Shown piece by piece: positions 8,073-16,163 of a DNA stretch of 33,514 bases. Origin of the DNA: Actinokineospora enzanensis DSM 44649 (GTDB lineage Bacteria > Actinomycetota > Actinomycetes > Mycobacteriales > Pseudonocardiaceae); NCBI RefSeq assembly GCF_000374445.1, contig NZ_KB894454.1, positions 1 through 33,514 of the forward strand, written 5' to 3'. The position numbers and the translations under genes are program-made. Within the stretch, counting starts at the first letter, position 1, and each line of letters begins with the position of its first letter. Under the pieces are notes generated by a model. That model saw only the letters and a list, made by a program, of their open reading frames with translations, was not told where the DNA came from and searched no databases.

Positions 8073-8434
8073 ACGAGCGCCGACAGGGCACACAGCACGG
8101 CCCACCCGCCTGCCACGACCGCGGACTTGCGCCGCGCGGCCACGTCCGGCAGCCCGGTGCCGAACCCGACCGCGTCGGCGACATCCCCCGCCACCCGCAC
8201 CGCGATGGCCGCCCGCAGCGGCGCGCCCGCGGGCGCGAACACCATGGCCAGCCCGGTCGCCAGGTCGCGCGCGCCGATGCTGCGGCTGAGCACCGCGACG
8301 CCCCGCGCGGGCTCGCCGTACATGGTGACCAGCCCGGCGGGCTTGGCCAGCACCGCCGGGCGGACCGCCACCGCGGCCCCGTAGGCGGCGGTGGCCAGCC
8401 CGAGGGCGCGCGGGATCCAGGTCAGCTTCGCCAT
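8060..8434 (-). CDS. Small membrane protein (DUF4267-like)
   Basis: 124 aa from ATG 8434 (MAKLTWIPRALG). The reading frame continues upstream into the TetR gene but that part is Arg/Pro-rich and rejected. Three to four hydrophobic segments are visible: ALGLATAAYGAAVAV, GARDLATGLAMVFAPA, AAIAVRVAGDVADAVGF and AGGWAVLCALSALV. The pattern of an N-terminal helix, a 'SRSIGARDLATGLAM' turn and C-terminal helices resembles DUF4267-type membrane proteins; this assignment is tentative. It starts 19 bases after the TetR stop and is probably co-transcribed with it. It may act in the same process as the divergent monooxygenase, for example handling a hydrophobic compound (inference). Confidence 0.75.
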   Translation of the reverse strand: MAKLTWIPRALGLATAAYGAAVAVRPAVLAKPAGLVTMYGEPARGVAVLSRSIGARDLATGLAMVFAPAGAPLRAAIAVRVAGDVADAVGFGTGLPDVAARRKSAVVAGGWAVLCALSALVSGK

Positions 8435-8453
8435 GCCGGGCAGGCTATCCCGA

Positions 8454-9023
8454 TCACCCGGCCAGCACCCCTCGAAGCGCCTCGGCGAAGGTGCGCCGGA
8501 ACGCGGCCGGGTCCAGCGGGACACGGCCCGCGCCCGTGATCCGGTCGAAGATCACCCCGTCCAGGAACGCCACCAGCGCCCGCCCCTGCCGGTCCGGGTC
8601 GGCCGCCCCCGCCGCGGCCAGCAGGGTGGACGCCAGCTCCCGGTACCGCTCGCCCACCGCCACCAGCGCCGCCCGCAGCTCGGGTCGGCGGGTGGACTCA
8701 AGGGACAGCTCGTAGCGGGCCACCATCCGCTCCCGGTTGACCGTGACGGACCGCTCCGCCATGCCCGCCAGCAACGCGGCCAGGTGGTCCTGGTCGACGC
8801 GCTCCGGCACGGGCGTGACCGGCGCCAGCTCGTCCGCATCCAGCTCGGCCAACCGCTCGACGGTCGCGGTGAGCAGGGCCAGCCGGGTGCGGAAGTAGTA
8901 GGAGCACGAGCCCGGCGGCACATCGGCCACCCGGTCCACCGCGCGATGGGTCAGCCCGCGCAGCCCCTCCCGGGCGAGTGTGGTGATCGCCGCATCCGTC
9001 AGCAAGGCCTTCCGATCCGTCAC
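8454..9023 (-). CDS. TetR-family transcriptional regulator of the divergent monooxygenase locus
   Basis: 189 aa from GTG 9023. The N-terminal 50 residues form a TetR helix-turn-helix (LLTDAAITTLAREGLRGLTH, AVDRVADVPPGSCSYYFRTR). The rest is a helical ligand-binding/dimerisation domain. The start codon directly abuts the first of two matched 16-bp palindromes at 9024-9058, so the repressor very likely controls itself and the divergent FAD monooxygenase. With a palindrome in the place of a ribosome site, translation may be leaderless or use weak signals. The ligand is unknown; it may be the substrate of the monooxygenase (inference). Confidence 0.9.
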   Translation of the reverse strand: MTDRKALLTDAAITTLAREGLRGLTHRAVDRVADVPPGSCSYYFRTRLALLTATVERLAELDADELAPVTPVPERVDQDHLAALLAGMAERSVTVNRERMVARYELSLESTRRPELRAALVAVGERYRELASTLLAAAGAADPDRQGRALVAFLDGVIFDRITGAGRVPLDPAAFRRTFAEALRGVLAG

Positions 9024-9058
9024 CTCTACAAGTGTAGAGTGCCTCTACGGATGTAGAG
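9024..9058. promoter_or_regulatory. Twin TetR operators (two 16-bp palindromes)
   Basis: CTCTACAAGTGTAGAG (9024-9039) and CTCTACGGATGTAGAG (9043-9058) are both dyads of the form CTCTAC-N4-GTAGAG, begun 19 bp apart. Site 1 touches the TetR start codon. Site 2 runs into the GAGGAGGGG ribosome site of the monooxygenase. Binding would block both genes. Confidence 0.85.
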
Positions 9059-9066
9059 GAGGGGAC

Positions 9067-10140
9067 ATGCGCACAGCGGTGGTGGTGGGCGGCGGGATCG
9101 CCGGACTCGCGGTCGCGGCCGGACTGACCCAACGGGGCAGGCAGGTGGAGGTACACGAGCGCGCGCCGGAGTTCACCGAGGTCGGCGCGGGGATCTCGAT
9201 CTGGGGCAACGCCCTGCGCGCCCTGGATGCTCTCGGCCTCGGCGACCAGGTCCGCGCCCGCGGCGCCCGACCGGACCGCGGCGGCTTCCGGGACCGACGC
9301 GGCCGATGGCTCGCGCGGTCCTCCGGTGAACTGGTGCTGATTCATCGGGCGGAACTGCTGGAGGTGTTGCTGTCCGCCGTCCCGGCCGAGTCGTTGCGGC
9401 CAGGGTCCACTGTGCGGGACTTCCCGGCGGCGGACCTCCTGGTGGGCGCGGACGGCCTCCACAGCACTGTTCGCGGCGCGTTCTGGCCTGAGGCCGCGGC
9501 GCCGCGCTACACAGGACACACCGCGTGGCGGATGGTGCTGCCTGCGGCGGGTATTCCTGCCTTCGACGGTAGTGAGACCTGGGGTGATCGTCAGGTCTTC
9601 GGGGTGTTCCCGATGACCGACGGGCGGATCTATGCGTACGCGGCTGCCGCCGCGCCTGCGGGTACGCGGTCTCAGTCCGGGGAACTCGCCGAGCTGCGGC
9701 GCCGGTTTGCCGGCTGGCCTGCGCCGATTCCTTCTGTCTTGGCTGCGGCGGATAGGGCTGACCGGCACGATCTGTACTACCTGCCGGACTTGCCTACCTA
9801 TGTGCGGGGCCGGGTGGCGTTGGTGGGGGACGCGGCGCACGCGATGACGCCGAACCTGGGACAGGGCGGATGCCAGGCACTGGAGGACGCGGTGACCCTG
9901 GCGATGGTCGCGGACGATCTGCCGCGTTATGACGCACTTCGCCGCCGCCGGAGCCAGTCGATCGCACGTCGGTCTCGGATGGTCGGTCGGCTTGTGCATG
10001 GGCCGGGGGCACCGGTTCGCGACGCGGCGCTGCGGTTGATGCCTGATGGTCTGTTCCGGCGGTCCCTGGTGTCGGTCCTGGAGTGGCAGCCGCCCGGGGA
10101 CGGGGTTGTCCACAGGCAAGATCGCTCCGAACCTTGCTGA
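9067..10140 (+). CDS. FAD-dependent monooxygenase (aromatic hydroxylase type), compact
   Basis: 357 aa from ATG 9067, with GAGGAGGGG 2 bases upstream; upstream in-frame codons lie in the operator and TetR gene. Motifs: N-terminal Rossmann VVVGGGIAGLAVAAGL (GxGxxG), the DG motif LLVGADGLHSTVR, and the GD motif RVALVGDAAHAMTPNLGQGG. This is the group A (PHBH-fold) flavoprotein hydroxylase pattern, which uses NAD(P)H and O2. The stretch between LSAVPAESLRPGSTV and ADLLVGADG is about 16-20 residues shorter than usual for the family, so a strand pair may be missing. Codon use relaxes after about 9550 (more T-ending codons), a possible sign of transfer. The last residues, VVHRQDRSEPC, are encoded by a copy of the dispersed TTGTCCACAG repeat. 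Confidence 0.9.
   Translation: MRTAVVVGGGIAGLAVAAGLTQRGRQVEVHERAPEFTEVGAGISIWGNALRALDALGLGDQVRARGARPDRGGFRDRRGRWLARSSGELVLIHRAELLEVLLSAVPAESLRPGSTVRDFPAADLLVGADGLHSTVRGAFWPEAAAPRYTGHTAWRMVLPAAGIPAFDGSETWGDRQVFGVFPMTDGRIYAYAAAAAPAGTRSQSGELAELRRRFAGWPAPIPSVLAAADRADRHDLYYLPDLPTYVRGRVALVGDAAHAMTPNLGQGGCQALEDAVTLAMVADDLPRYDALRRRRSQSIARRSRMVGRLVHGPGAPVRDAALRLMPDGLFRRSLVSVLEWQPPGDGVVHRQDRSEPC
10106..10115 (+). repeat. TTGTCCACAG repeat copy inside the monooxygenase 3' end
   Basis: TTGTCCACAG followed by GCAAGATCGCTCCG lies within the last codons of the monooxygenase. The same CAAGATCG tail recurs near 10243 and 22877 beside other copies. The gene's C-terminus therefore seems to have been reshaped by the repeat. 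Confidence 0.5.
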
Positions 10141-10183
10141 CCTGGTCTGCCCGGTAGAATGGAAATCGGGGGTCCCCTGGGGA

Positions 10184-10214
10184 GGTTGTCCACAATCGCT
10201 GGATTCGTCCACAG
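10184..10214. repeat. Dispersed intergenic repeat, copy A
   Basis: GGTTGTCCACAATCGC is followed by TGGATTCGTCCACAG. On the minus strand this gives two TGTGGAC half-sites 19 bp apart joined by GAATCCAGCGAT. Copies B (22793-22819) and C (22892-22923) share this architecture. Confidence 0.65.
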
Positions 10215-10269
10215 CTCACGGTCGGGGGATATTGACACCCGTCAAGATCGCCTAGCTTCCCTTCCGTTG

Positions 10270-10295
10270 GGCCCGCCCCCTGGTAGGGCGGGGCC
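10270..10295 (+). terminator. Possible terminator after the monooxygenase
   Basis: CCCGCCC (10272-10278) pairs with GGGCGGG (10286-10292) around a 7-base loop, and GG/CC outside can extend it with one bulge. It lies 130 bases after the stop, so assignment is tentative. Confidence 0.35.
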
Positions 10296-10492
10296 TATCA
10301 ACTGTGCGGCAACAAGATCAGGGTGTCGGACGAGCCGTGCCGGTGCGAGGTCCGGGCGTCCATGCCGACAGCTGTGGCCTGCGGAGCACTGAGCGCACCC
10401 GCTGAGCGACATCCACCGGTCGGCCTCGGCCAACCGGTCGAATTGTGTTCGACCGGGCCTGTCGCCGCGGCCGGGCTGAGATCATCTTCGGC

Positions 10493-10864
10493 GTGCCGAA
10501 GAAGATGTGGTTGCTTTCGGGTGCGGGCGTGCTCGTGCTCGCCGCCGTCGTGGTCCTGGTCGTCGCGCTCACCAGGGGGTCGGACACCAGTACGCCGGAG
10601 GGCGCGGCCCAGGCGATCGTCGACGCGTTCGCCGCCAAGGACGAGCAGGCGCTGGCCACTGTTTCGTGTCCCGGTGCCGCGCATCCGCTCGATCTGGCCG
10701 CTCCTTCCCCGATGGTGGGTGCCGAGCTGGGGGGCGTCCGGCTGGATGGCGCCGATGAGGCGATCGCCAACGTCACCATCAGGTTCACCGGCTCGACGCG
10801 TGAGGTCGAGATGGGTCTGGCCAAGGAGAGCGGCCAGTGGTGTCTCACCTGGTTCGGTCCCTGA
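10493..10864 (+). CDS. Membrane-anchored NTF2-like/DUF4878-type protein
   Basis: 123 aa from GTG 10493 (VPKKMWLLSG). The frame is open from 10445 and an ATG lies at 10505; no good ribosome site decides between them. Residues about 5-26 form one strong transmembrane helix (LSGAGVLVLAAVVVLVVALT). It is followed by a small extracytoplasmic domain beginning TPEGAAQAIVDAFAAKDEQA and ending SGQWCLTWFGP, with two Cys (near residues 59 and 119) that could pair. The pattern 'helix, GAA.A..DA...KD' resembles DUF4878/NTF2-like lipoprotein or anchor proteins; function unknown. It stands alone, with 64 bp to the DinB-like gene. Confidence 0.75.
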   Translation: MPKKMWLLSGAGVLVLAAVVVLVVALTRGSDTSTPEGAAQAIVDAFAAKDEQALATVSCPGAAHPLDLAAPSPMVGAELGGVRLDGADEAIANVTIRFTGSTREVEMGLAKESGQWCLTWFGP

Positions 10865-10928
10865 CGGGGAACGCCCCGACTACGGGGGCCCGGTAGGTTG
10901 GGGCTCGGGGCAGGAGAGGAGAACTCCG

Positions 10929-11408
10929 ATGGGTTCGTTCGATGTGCCGCTCGACGACGAACGCACCCAGTTGGCCGCCTTCGTCGAGGAATACCGCACC
11001 GCCATCGAGGCCACTCTCCACGACCTCACCGAGGAACAAGCAGGCCGCCGCCTTGTCCCGTCCGCGACCACATTGCTCGGATTGCTCAAACACGTCACCT
11101 GGATGCAGCGGATCTGGTTCGAGGAGTGCGTCGGCGGCTCGCCCCGCGAAGAGCTCGGCCTGGTGCGGACTCCGGACGACTCCTTCCGACTCTCCGATAG
11201 CGACACCATCGCCTCGGTCACGGCGGCCCACCGACAGGCCTGCGTCACTGCCCGCGCGACCATCAAGGACCTGCCGCTGGACACCGTGTGCACCGGACAC
11301 CGGACCGGTCCGCGCACGCTTCGCTGGGTCTACCTGCAGGTTCTCCGGGAGCTGGCCCACCACTGCGGCCACGCCGACATCCTGCGTGAGCAGGTGCTCG
11401 CCGACTGA
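10929..11408 (+). CDS. DinB-fold protein (DUF664 type)
   Basis: 159 aa from ATG 10929, with GGAGAGGAG 8-12 bases upstream. A four-helix-bundle DinB/YfiT pattern is seen: an N-terminal DDERTQLAAFVEEYRTAIEA helix, LLGLLKHVTWMQRIWF with H55, and C-terminal VLRELAHHCGHADILREQ with H144, H145 and H148. The histidines match the usual metal triad of the superfamily. DUF664 members in actinobacteria are related to thiol-S-transferases (mycothiol or bacillithiol dependent), but substrate specificity cannot be read from sequence. The gene is 23 bp ahead of the M50-like gene and may be co-transcribed with it. Confidence 0.9.
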   Translation: MGSFDVPLDDERTQLAAFVEEYRTAIEATLHDLTEEQAGRRLVPSATTLLGLLKHVTWMQRIWFEECVGGSPREELGLVRTPDDSFRLSDSDTIASVTAAHRQACVTARATIKDLPLDTVCTGHRTGPRTLRWVYLQVLRELAHHCGHADILREQVLAD

Positions 11409-11431
11409 GGCGAGCGTGGCAAGATCGGTCC

Positions 11432-12127
11432 GTGGCTGAGGTGTGGCGGGAGTTGTTCGGCGACCAATGGACGCCGCCACCCGCCATGGTCCTGATCACC
11501 GCCGCCGTCGCGCTCGGCGTCGTCTCCATCAACGCGTTCTGGCGGCCCGCCCGCAACGTCATCACGATCGTGCACGAGGCGGGGCACGCGCTGATCGCGC
11601 TACTGGTCGGTAGGCGGTTGATGGGGATCCGCCTGCACTCCGACACCTCCGGCGTCACCCTCTCTCGGGGCAAGCCCGAGGGGCCCGGCATGGTATGCAC
11701 CGCCCTCGCGGGCTATATCGCTCCGTCCTTGCTCGGGATGGCGTTCGCCGCGTTGCTCGCCGGGGACAAGGTCAGCGTGGTCCTGATGATCTGCGGCGCG
11801 CTGCTCTTCGGCGTCCTCATCATGGTGCGCAACCTCTACGGCGTCGTCTCGCTCGTGGCCAGCGGGATCGTGTTGTTCCTGGTCTCCTGGTACGCGCCGG
11901 ACCAGGTACAGGTGGCCTTCGGCTACCTCATCGCCTGGTTCCTGCTGTTCGGCGGGCTGCGGCCGATCGCCGAGCTGCAGAGCAAACGGCGGCGGGGGCG
12001 GGCGCGGGATTCCGACGCGGACCAGCTCGCGCGGTTGACCGGGGCGCCGGGGTTCTTCTGGGTCGGGGTGTTCGCGTTGGTGGATCTCGGCTCGCTGGTT
12101 CTCGCCTGCGGATGGCTTTTGCTGTAA
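11432..12127 (+). CDS. Integral membrane M50-like metallopeptidase
   Basis: 231 aa from GTG 11432. Zinc motif H48EAGH52 lies in an early helix (NVITIVHEAGHALIALLVG). At least five further hydrophobic segments follow, for example LAGYIAPSLLGMAFAALLAG, VVLMICGALLFGVLIMV and SLVASGIVLFLVSW. The pattern matches the M50B-like family (site-2-protease relatives) common in actinobacteria: no PDZ domain is present and the length is about 230 aa. These are predicted intramembrane proteases; no substrate is known and the neighbours do not reveal one. A basic loop, SKRRRGRARDSD, near residue 190 should be cytoplasmic. Confidence 0.88.
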   Translation: MAEVWRELFGDQWTPPPAMVLITAAVALGVVSINAFWRPARNVITIVHEAGHALIALLVGRRLMGIRLHSDTSGVTLSRGKPEGPGMVCTALAGYIAPSLLGMAFAALLAGDKVSVVLMICGALLFGVLIMVRNLYGVVSLVASGIVLFLVSWYAPDQVQVAFGYLIAWFLLFGGLRPIAELQSKRRRGRARDSDADQLARLTGAPGFFWVGVFALVDLGSLVLACGWLLL

Positions 12128-12197
12128 TCGTGCGTGTCCTAGGCGACCACTCGCGCGTTGTTTCCGGGAGACCCAACCGGAGCGAAAGGCCGTCCCC

Positions 12198-12824
12198 ATG
12201 ACCGATCCGGGCGAGCAGACCGAGCCCACCCCCCGGCGCCGCACCCAGCGCGAGCGCCGTGAGGCGACGGTGGCGAAGCTGGTCGACGCCACCATCGCCG
12301 CGATGTCCGAAGTGGGTTACTCCCGCGCCTCGGTGCAGGAGATCTGCCGCCGGGCGGGTGTCTCGCACGGCGGCCTGTTCCGGCATTTCGACACCAGGCT
12401 GGACCTGGTGGTCACCTCCGCCGCCGAGGTCGGCCGACGGCAGATCGCCACCTTCCTGGAGCGCACCGCGCCGTTCTTCGCCGGTGGCGGCGAGTTCGTC
12501 GAGGTGCTGCGGGCCATCCGGGCCGCCGCGCGGTCCGCGCTGAACATCGTGTGGTTCGAGCTGCTGCTGGCGGCCCGGACCGACAGCGAGTTAAGAGCCC
12601 GGCTGGTGCCGATCATCGAGGACTGCTCGAAGGAGATCTACCTCACCGCGCTGCGCGTGCCCGCGATCGCCGCGCAGCCCGAGGAGATCCGCCAGGCGGC
12701 GGTGTTCACCGGGCTGCACATGTTCGACGGGGAGGCGCTCGTGAACGCCGTGTACCCGCGCCCCGACCTGGACGAGAAGCGGTTGCGGCTGGTCGGCCGG
12801 TTCTTCGAGTCCACCGCGGGCTGA
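12198..12824 (+). CDS. TetR-family transcriptional regulator
   Basis: 208 aa from ATG 12198, with GGAGCGAAAGG upstream. The helix-turn-helix lies at about residues 22-68 (ATVAKLVDATIAAMSEVGYS, SVQEICRRAGVSHGGLFRHF). The C-terminal ligand domain is helical (VLRAIRAAARSALNIVWFEL and beyond). No palindrome could be paired with it confidently. Neighbours are the M50-like gene (70 bp upstream) and the proA-type gene (94 bp downstream), so either may be a target. Confidence 0.92.
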   Translation: MTDPGEQTEPTPRRRTQRERREATVAKLVDATIAAMSEVGYSRASVQEICRRAGVSHGGLFRHFDTRLDLVVTSAAEVGRRQIATFLERTAPFFAGGGEFVEVLRAIRAAARSALNIVWFELLLAARTDSELRARLVPIIEDCSKEIYLTALRVPAIAAQPEEIRQAAVFTGLHMFDGEALVNAVYPRPDLDEKRLRLVGRFFESTAG

Positions 12825-12918
12825 CGGGGAGTCCGATGTAGACGGAGTGGGGCGGGCCGTCGGACAGCGGGGCCGGTGCGGCAGAATCCGAGTCTCACCA
12901 GGCCGGACGAAGGGAACC

Positions 12919-14163
12919 ATGGTGTCCGACGAGCAGACCATCGGCGAGGTCGTGTCCGCGTGCGCGGCGAGGGCGTTCGCGGCGGCGCCGTCGTTGGCCG
13001 CCGCCTCGGACGAGACCATCGACAACGCCATCGCCGAGATGGCGGCCCGGCTGTCCTCCGCGCGCGCCAGGGTGCTCGCCGCCAACGCCGAGGACGTCGC
13101 CGCGGCCAAGGCGGCGGGCATGAGCGGCGGGCTGCTCGACCGGCTGCGGATCACCGCGGAACGGCTGGACGGCATGGCCGAGCAGCTGCGGCTGCTGGCG
13201 GCCGTGCCGCACCCGGCCCGCTCCCGCGACATCCGCGCGCTGGACGACGGGTTGCGCCTGGTGGAGCTGCTGCGCCCGGTCGGCGTCATCGGCGCCAACT
13301 ACGAGGCCCGGCCGAACGTGACCGTGGACGTGGCCTCGCAGCTGGTCAAGTCGCGCAACGCGGGCGTGCTGCGCACCGGCTCGGCCGCGCTGCGCTCGGC
13401 GACCGCCCTGCTCAGGCACGTCATCGCGCCCGCGCTGGAGGACGCCGACCTGGCCGCGGACGCGATCCAGCTGGTGCCCAGCCCGGACCGGGAGGCGGCG
13501 GGCGCGCTGGTCGACCTGCCGCACCTGGTGCCGCTGGTCATCCTGCGCGGCAGCGGCGAGAGCACCCGTGAGCTCGGCAGGCGGGCGGCCGCGTCCGGTG
13601 TTCGCACGCTCGCGCACGCCGACGGCGGCGGCGTCCTCTACTACGACGTCGCCGCCGACCCCGCCTTCGCCCAGGACCTGATCACCCGCAGCCTGGACCG
13701 GCTCGGCGTGTGCAACCGGCTCAACCTGCTGCTCGTCCACCGCGACGTCTACGACTCCGCGCTGCCCGGCATCCGGTCCGCGCTGGACGCCGCGGGCGTG
13801 CGGGCCGCGCTGCCGCCGCACGAGCACGCCATCGGCTACGAGTGGGCGCTGGACTCCGAGCGCGAGGCCACCGTCACCGTCGCCCCGGTGGACGACCTGC
13901 GGCACGCCGTGCGGATCGCCAACACCGAGACCTCCGGCCTGGCCGCGGGCATCGTCACCACCGACCGCGCGGCCGCCGACGCGTTCCTCGCCGGGTACAC
14001 CGGAACGGGTGTCTTCTGGAACGCGCCGACCCGCCTGCTGGACGGCTTCCGGCTGCTCGGCGTGCCGGAGACCGGGATCAACATCGACCGCGTCCCCGGC
14101 CCCCGCGGCCCGGTCACCTTCACCGACCTGACCCTCCGCCAGTACGCGGTACTGCCGGTGTGA
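12919..14163 (+). CDS. ProA-type glutamate-5-semialdehyde dehydrogenase, divergent
   Basis: 414 aa from ATG 12919, with AAGGGAA six bases upstream. ProA architecture is clear: GVIGANYEARPNVTVDVASQ, the catalytic Cys segment LGVCNRLNLLLV, and a C-terminal TGVFWNAPTRLLDGF through PRGPVTFTDLTLRQYAV. ProA reduces gamma-glutamyl phosphate to glutamate-5-semialdehyde in proline synthesis. However, several signature positions differ: the usual ILRGGKE is VLRTGSAA, the usual IPRGGAGL is ILRGSGES, and the GLGAEVGISTxKxHARGP block is LLGVPETGINIDRVPGPRGP. proB is not adjacent. This may be a paralogue acting on another substrate, or a diverged ProA; the housekeeping role is not certain, so no symbol is given. 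Confidence 0.8.
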   Translation: MVSDEQTIGEVVSACAARAFAAAPSLAAASDETIDNAIAEMAARLSSARARVLAANAEDVAAAKAAGMSGGLLDRLRITAERLDGMAEQLRLLAAVPHPARSRDIRALDDGLRLVELLRPVGVIGANYEARPNVTVDVASQLVKSRNAGVLRTGSAALRSATALLRHVIAPALEDADLAADAIQLVPSPDREAAGALVDLPHLVPLVILRGSGESTRELGRRAAASGVRTLAHADGGGVLYYDVAADPAFAQDLITRSLDRLGVCNRLNLLLVHRDVYDSALPGIRSALDAAGVRAALPPHEHAIGYEWALDSEREATVTVAPVDDLRHAVRIANTETSGLAAGIVTTDRAAADAFLAGYTGTGVFWNAPTRLLDGFRLLGVPETGINIDRVPGPRGPVTFTDLTLRQYAVLPV

Positions 14164-14326
14164 CCTGGGCAACTGGGGATCGACGGTCACCGGAAGCACA
14201 CTCGGCCCACGCGCGCCCACACGGGCGCACGGGGCTACGATCCCAGACGAGCCCGGTCCGGCCACGGTCCGACTCGGATGGACAGGCGCCATCGACACAA
14301 CCGCAGAGCACCAGCAGGAGGCAGGA

Positions 14327-16102
14327 GTGACGGCAGTAGCCCCGCGCCCGATCGCCACGCGGCCGTATCCGGCCCGCGAGACGGCCAAGGGTTCGTACCT
14401 GCTGCGGCTGTTCCGCACGACGGACCACAAGCAGATCGGCATCATGTACCTGGTCACGTCGTTCGCCTTCTTCATGGTGGGCGGCGCGATGGCGATGCTG
14501 ATCCGCTCGGAGCTCGCCGTGCCAGGACAGCAGTTCCTGTCGCAGGAGCAGTACAACCAGCTGTTCACCATGCACGGCACGATCATGCTGCTGCTGTACG
14601 CGACGCCCATCCTGTTCGGGTTCGCGAACTTCGTGCTGCCGCTGCAGATCGGTTCGCCGGACGTCGCGTTCCCGCGGTTGAACGCGTTCTCCTACTGGCT
14701 GTACCTGTTCGGCGGCATCATCGTGATGACCGGGTTCCTCACCCCGGGTGGCGCCGCCGACTTCGGCTGGTTCGCCTACACCCCGCTCTCGGACAAGATC
14801 CACTCGCCGGGCATCGGCGCGGACCTGTGGATCACCGGCCTGGCCGTGGGTGGTCTCGGCACCATCCTCGGCGCGGTCAACATGCTGACCACCGTGGTCT
14901 GCCTGCGCGCGCCCGGCATGACCATGTTCCGGATGCCCATCTTCACCTGGAACATCCTGATCACCAGCGTGCTGGTGCTGCTGGCCTTCCCGATCCTCAC
15001 CGCGGCGCTGTTCGGCCTGCTCGCCGACCGCCAGATCGGGGCGCACGTGTTCGACCCGGCCAACGGCGGGGTGATCCTCTGGCAGCACCTGTTCTGGTTC
15101 TTCGGCCATCCAGAGGTCTATATCGTCGCGCTGCCGTTCTTCGGGATCGTGTCGGAGATCTTCCCGGTCTTCAGCCGAAAGCCACTGTTCGGCTATCGCG
15201 GCCTGATCTACGCGACCCTGGGCATCGCCGCGCTGTCGGTCACCGTGTGGGCGCACCACATGTACGCCACCGGCGCCGTGCTGCTGCCGTTCTTCTCCTT
15301 CATGACCTTCCTGATCGCGGTGCCCACCGGCGTGAAGTTCTTCAACTGGATCGGCACCATGTGGAAGGGGCAGCTGACCTTCGAGACACCGATGCTGTTC
15401 AGCGTCGGCTTCCTGGTCACGTTCCTGTTCGGCGGGCTCACCGGCGTGCTGCTGGCCGCGCCCGCCATCGACTTCCACGTGTCCGACTCGTACTTCGTGG
15501 TGGCGCACTTCCACTACGTCCTCTACGGCACGATCGTGTTCGCCACCTTCGCGGGCATCTACTTCTGGTTCCCGAAGATCACCGGCCGGTTCCTGGACGA
15601 ACCGTTGGGCAAGCTGCACTTCTGGACCACGTTCATCGGCTTCCACGGCACCTTCCTGGTCCAGCACTGGCTGGGCAACGAGGGCATGCCCCGCCGGTAC
15701 GCGGACTACCTGCCGACCGACGGCTTCCAGACGCTGAACATGATCTCCACGATCGGCGCCTACATCCTCGGCGCGTCCACGCTGCCGTTCATCTACAACG
15801 TGTTCAAGAGCTACCGCTACGGCGAGATCGTCACCGCCGACGACCCGTGGGGCTACGGGAACTCGCTGGAGTGGGCCACCAGCTCCCCGCCGCCGCGGCA
15901 CAACTTCACCGAGCTGCCCCGTATCCGCTCCGAGCGGCCCGCCTTCGACCTGCACTACCCGCACATGCGGGAGGCCACCGAGGCGGACAAGTACGTCGGC
16001 CTGCTCGGCGGGCACGGGCACAAGCCCGCCCCGTCCGAGCTGGCGGCGGCCGCGGTCAACCCCGGTGAGATCTCCAAGGGCGACCCGACGTTGCCCAATT
16101 GA
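14327..16102 (+). CDS. ctaD: Cytochrome c oxidase subunit I (aa3 type)
   Basis: 591 aa from GTG 14327, with GGAGGCAGGA upstream. It is a twelve-helix haem-copper oxidase subunit. Conserved blocks are TTDHKQIGIMY, MHGTIMLLLYATPILFG (haem a ligand), HLFWFFGHPEVYI (CuB ligand and the Tyr crosslinked to it), VWAHHMYATG (CuB His pair), and VAHFHYVLYG (haem a3 and haem a ligands). It reduces O2 and pumps protons in the plasma membrane with the bc1 complex. The cytosolic C-terminal tail (about 70 residues) is usual for actinobacteria. serB lies downstream as in Mycobacterium; a strong hairpin follows the stop, so the two are probably transcribed separately. Confidence 0.98.
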   Translation: MTAVAPRPIATRPYPARETAKGSYLLRLFRTTDHKQIGIMYLVTSFAFFMVGGAMAMLIRSELAVPGQQFLSQEQYNQLFTMHGTIMLLLYATPILFGFANFVLPLQIGSPDVAFPRLNAFSYWLYLFGGIIVMTGFLTPGGAADFGWFAYTPLSDKIHSPGIGADLWITGLAVGGLGTILGAVNMLTTVVCLRAPGMTMFRMPIFTWNILITSVLVLLAFPILTAALFGLLADRQIGAHVFDPANGGVILWQHLFWFFGHPEVYIVALPFFGIVSEIFPVFSRKPLFGYRGLIYATLGIAALSVTVWAHHMYATGAVLLPFFSFMTFLIAVPTGVKFFNWIGTMWKGQLTFETPMLFSVGFLVTFLFGGLTGVLLAAPAIDFHVSDSYFVVAHFHYVLYGTIVFATFAGIYFWFPKITGRFLDEPLGKLHFWTTFIGFHGTFLVQHWLGNEGMPRRYADYLPTDGFQTLNMISTIGAYILGASTLPFIYNVFKSYRYGEIVTADDPWGYGNSLEWATSSPPPRHNFTELPRIRSERPAFDLHYPHMREATEADKYVGLLGGHGHKPAPSELAAAAVNPGEISKGDPTLPN

Positions 16103-16163
16103 GCGAACCGGCCCGCCGACCGAGTGCGGCGGGGTGCCGGTGAGCCGGATACGCGGAAGGATT

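Larger units (their letters stand above)
10141..10492. other. 352-bp gap with repeat and hairpin
   Basis: No gene is convincing here. It holds a full copy of the dispersed repeat (10184-10214), a CAAGATCG element (10243-10250) and a GC-rich hairpin (10270-10295). The remainder must hold the promoter of the NTF2-like gene, not assignable by eye. Confidence 0.5.
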
